From the NCBI RefSeq assembly GCF_025153455.1, contig NZ_JANZNT010000001.1, positions 1,932,001-1,996,000 on the forward strand: a DNA stretch of 64,000 nucleotides. Reading direction: 5' to 3'. Position 1 is the first letter of the stretch. Each line of letters begins with the position of its first letter. Both the position numbers and the translations under genes were made by a program. The notes under the pieces were generated by a model. That model did no database searches, had not been told where the DNA came from, and was given only the letters and a program-made list of their open reading frames with translations. Below are positions 61,701-64,000 of this stretch, in pieces. Source of the stretch: Sphingomonas sp. BGYR3 (lineage in GTDB: Bacteria > Pseudomonadota > Alphaproteobacteria > Sphingomonadales > Sphingomonadaceae).

Positions 61701-62890
61701 TGGCTTGCCCGACCTTGAGCGCGCGCAGCGACTTTGTGGAGACCGTGCTACGCTTCGTCGATTGCGAGGCGCGGAGCATCGGCGCCGAGGGCTATGCAGC
61801 GCTCGCGGCACCCGGTTCGCCGGTAGCAACGCTGCTGTCGGTGGCGCTGACTATTTTCGTCGCGATCATCGGCTACCGGATGCTGCTTGGCTATGTACCG
61901 ACCATCCGGGACGCGGTGCTGGCGGTGGTGAAGATCGGTATCGTGCTGGTGCTCGCGACCAGCTGGCCGGCCTATCAGGTGCTGGTCTATGACACGGCGG
62001 TGCTTGGCCCGGCCGAGCTCTTCGGGAGCATCGGTCGGGCTTCTGGATTGCCGGGTGCCGGCGGCGGCATGACCTTGCGGCTAGCGGCGGTGGATGACGC
62101 ACTTGGCGCCATGACGTTGTTCGGCGCAGGCACGCCGCCGATCGGCGAGCCGCGCCAGGCGCTTGGGCCGTTTGGTGGCTTTGATGCCTTCGCCCTGGGC
62201 AGTGCCCGCATCCTGTTTCTGTTGGGTGTGGTCGGTGCCTTTGCCGCTGTTCGGCTGATCACCGGGCTGGCCCTGGCGATCGCGCCGCTGTTCGCGCTGT
62301 TCCTCCTGTTCGAGACGACGCGCGGCCTTTTCGAAGGCTGGGTCCGCGTGCTGCTGGGGGCGGTGTTGGGCACATTCGGAGTGACATTGATGCTCGGGAT
62401 TGAACTTGCCCTGCTTGAGCCCTGGCTGACCGATCTGCTGGCGGCGCGTTCCTCGCGGATTGCAGTTCCCGATGCACCCGCCGAGCTCTTCGCGATCACG
62501 TTCATTTTCTGCCTTTCGCTGATCGCGGTCATTGGCGCAGCGATCCGCCTAACCAAGGGCTTTCAGCTGCCAAGAGGTTGGCCCTGGTTTGGGTCCCAAA
62601 GCCCAATCGCCGCAGTCCAGCCCGCAAGCGAGCGTCCATCCGGCATCGCTGACCGTTCGGATAGCGAGGAGCGATCGCGTGCGCTCATCATTGCCGATGC
62701 CATCGCCAGCAGCCAGCGCCGGGAGGGTGCGAGCGCGCCAGTCGTGGCGCTGGTCGGTGGCCGCATGGAGGCGTCACCGCCCGATCGCCAGGTCAGCGAT
62801 CCGATGCTGCAACCTCTTGGCCAGTCGTTCCGGCGCCGAACGGTCGGCCGCGTGTCCGCAGGCGCTCTCAAGCGGGAGCAGCGCGGATGA
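61700..62890 (+). CDS. virB6: VirB6/TrbL-like membrane protein
   Basis: The 396-residue inner-membrane protein has about six helices. It contains the central VirB6 block (ARILFLLGVVGAFAAVRLIT, FALFLLFETTRGLFEGWVR), then a charged C-terminal tail of about 90 residues. It forms part of the translocation channel. virB5 is absent between virB4 and this gene. The end overlaps virB8 by ATGA. Confidence 0.87.
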   Translation: MACPTLSARSDFVETVLRFVDCEARSIGAEGYAALAAPGSPVATLLSVALTIFVAIIGYRMLLGYVPTIRDAVLAVVKIGIVLVLATSWPAYQVLVYDTAVLGPAELFGSIGRASGLPGAGGGMTLRLAAVDDALGAMTLFGAGTPPIGEPRQALGPFGGFDAFALGSARILFLLGVVGAFAAVRLITGLALAIAPLFALFLLFETTRGLFEGWVRVLLGAVLGTFGVTLMLGIELALLEPWLTDLLAARSSRIAVPDAPAELFAITFIFCLSLIAVIGAAIRLTKGFQLPRGWPWFGSQSPIAAVQPASERPSGIADRSDSEERSRALIIADAIASSQRREGASAPVVALVGGRMEASPPDRQVSDPMLQPLGQSFRRRTVGRVSAGALKREQRG

Positions 62891-63651
62891 GCGAGCCCGC
62901 CACCGATCGCACCGCCTACTACCGCGAAGCCGCTACCTGGTCGCAGGATCGGCAGGCGGCGCTTCGCCGCTCGCGACGGATCGCCTGGATCGTTGCTGCC
63001 ACCCTTGCCGTGATCGCCCTGTTCGAAGCGCTGGCGATCATGCTGATGATGCCGCTGAAGACGGTCGAGCCCTATACCTTGCTGGTCGATCGCCAGACCG
63101 GTTTTGTCCAGGCGGTGAAGCCGCTTGAGCCGGCGCGGATCGACGGCGACACCGCGCTCACCCAGTCGTTCCTGGTGCAATATGTCGTCGCCCGCGAAAG
63201 CTTCGACATCAACGCGCTGCAGCCGACCTTCCGGAAAGTAGCCTTATGGTCAGCTGATAGCGCGCGTTCGCGCTACATTGCCGGTATGCAGGCGTCCAAT
63301 CCAGACAGTCCGCTTCAGCTTTTTCCAAGGTCAACGATCGTTGAGACCATCGTCAAAAGCGTGACGCCAATGGGTCCCGAAACAGCAATGGTCCGCTTTG
63401 ATCGGCGCAGGATCGATGTCGGCGGCGCAGCAATGCCGCTCGGGAGCTTTGTCGCGGTGATGCGCTTCCGGTTTTCGGGCGAGCCCATGCGTGCCGAGGA
63501 CCGCTTTCTCAATCCGCTCGGCTTCCAGGTTACTCAATATCAGCGCAGTCCAGAGGTCCTCCCTCCGCCACCAGGGCCCGCGGAACGCAGCAGCCCGGCA
63601 ACGCAAGCGCAACCAGTCCCCGTTAATCCCGGCCAGGCAATGACGCAGTGA
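62887..63651 (+). CDS. virB8: VirB8-like assembly protein
   Basis: The 254-residue bitopic protein has a short cytoplasmic N-terminus, one helix (IAWIVAATLAVIALFEALAI) and a periplasmic NTF2-like domain with TVEPYTLLVDRQTG, FLVQYVVARESFD and FLNPLGFQVTQYQRSPE. A Pro-rich tail follows. It nucleates the core complex with VirB9 and VirB10. No virB7 gene precedes it. Its stop overlaps virB9 (GTGA). Confidence 0.93.
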   Translation: MSEPATDRTAYYREAATWSQDRQAALRRSRRIAWIVAATLAVIALFEALAIMLMMPLKTVEPYTLLVDRQTGFVQAVKPLEPARIDGDTALTQSFLVQYVVARESFDINALQPTFRKVALWSADSARSRYIAGMQASNPDSPLQLFPRSTIVETIVKSVTPMGPETAMVRFDRRRIDVGGAAMPLGSFVAVMRFRFSGEPMRAEDRFLNPLGFQVTQYQRSPEVLPPPPGPAERSSPATQAQPVPVNPGQAMTQ

Positions 63652-64000
63652 AAGGCGCGCTTCTCCATATCCTGGCTGCCAGCTGCCTGCTGGCAAGCGC
63701 GGCAACCGCTCAACAATATGGCGGCAATAGCCGGTTCCAAACCATCGAATACCGGCCGCAACAGGTCGTGCAGCTGGACGCTGCGGTCGGCTATCAGCTC
63801 GGCATTGAATTTGCGCCGGATGAGAAAATCGAAAGCGTGGCGCTCGGTGACAGTGGTGCCTGGCAGGTGGTGACCAGCCAGCGCGGCAATCACCTGTTCC
63901 TGAAGCCCAGCCAGTCTGGCGTGGTCACCAACATGACGGTGATCACCGATACGCGTAGCTATTACTTCGACCTGGTGTCTTATCCAGGGCTGCTGCCGAC
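63648..64000 (+). CDS. virB9: VirB9-like outer-membrane complex protein (runs off right edge)
   Basis: About 117 codons are visible from a GTG start. They encode a signal peptide (LLHILAASCLLASAATAQ), then the CagX/VirB9 N-terminal domain (IEYRPQQVVQLDAAVGYQ, IESVALGDSGAWQV, HLFLKPSQSGVVTNMTVITD, RSYYFDLV). It joins VirB7 and VirB10 in the outer-membrane core. virB10 and virB11 are expected beyond the edge. Confidence 0.92.
   Translation, partial: MKGALLHILAASCLLASAATAQQYGGNSRFQTIEYRPQQVVQLDAAVGYQLGIEFAPDEKIESVALGDSGAWQVVTSQRGNHLFLKPSQSGVVTNMTVITDTRSYYFDLVSYPGLLP

Overview
This is a GC-rich alphaproteobacterial segment, most likely from a Sphingomonas-type member of the Sphingomonadales. The evidence is indirect: two TonB-dependent receptors beside carbohydrate-utilisation genes, a GH68 enzyme without a signal peptide as in the Zymomonas lineage, initiation factor 3 starting on ATC, and VirB-type conjugation genes typical of sphingomonad mobile elements. 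No rRNA is present and only one intact tRNA gene, tRNA-Thr(GGT).

Left arm, 1 to about 22.5 kb. This part looks like chromosomal and catabolic sequence. It begins with the edge of a GH43 enzyme gene, then thrS, a polytopic glycosyltransferase, an unknown membrane protein flanked by two 74-bp direct repeats, infC and tRNA-Thr. A ferrisiderophore-type TonB receptor diverges from a three-gene ABC exporter. Next comes a sucrose/fructan locus (TonB receptor, MFS transporter, GH68 fructosyl enzyme, LacI regulator) with three visible LacI-type operators. The arm ends with an uronate/rhamnogalacturonan-type locus (DUF2264, DUF4861, FadR-like regulator, GH105 hydrolase).

Middle, 22.5 to 47.26 kb. I read this as one genomic island. 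It is bounded by two 78-bp direct repeats (about 85% identical, no gaps), each containing the last 25 bases of a tRNA-Ser gene. The first 29 codons of a P4-type integrase lie 183 bp inside the right repeat and are cut off by an IS3 fragment. The cargo is a redox, oxygen and stress gene set: alcohol dehydrogenase, universal stress proteins, a heme-PAS FixL with FixJ, a second FixL/FixJ-like pair whose sensor lacks the heme histidine, a Crp/FixK-like regulator, an NAD(P)H:quinone-type oxidoreductase, a BON protein, a glycosyltransferase with a decayed GH130 neighbour, an NAD(P)HX repair enzyme, a P-type ATPase and a VIT-family transporter. At its centre (34.26 to 37.89 kb) is a Fap-like functional-amyloid module: a FapF-type barrel with an N-terminal coiled coil, a FapD-type periplasmic C39 peptidase and three small exported Asn/Gln-rich or GG-containing proteins. 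Two of these carry a double-glycine-leader-like motif. This is the most interesting system in the window.

Right arm, 47.26 kb to the end. This is a second mobile segment. It has broken IS5, IS66 and IS3 copies, one intact 1,251-bp IS3-family element, and a large RHS/YD-repeat locus whose N-terminal gene is frameshifted at an A5 run. The RHS protein ends in a variable tip with an HEGRH zinc-protease motif, followed by a lipoprotein gene. There are two miniature YD-repeat secreted proteins and a second, wrecked RHS copy. A virB2-virB3-virB4-virB6-virB8-virB9 type IV secretion operon then runs off the right edge. The simplest model is tandem integration at one tRNA-Ser gene, with the intact tRNA further to the right.
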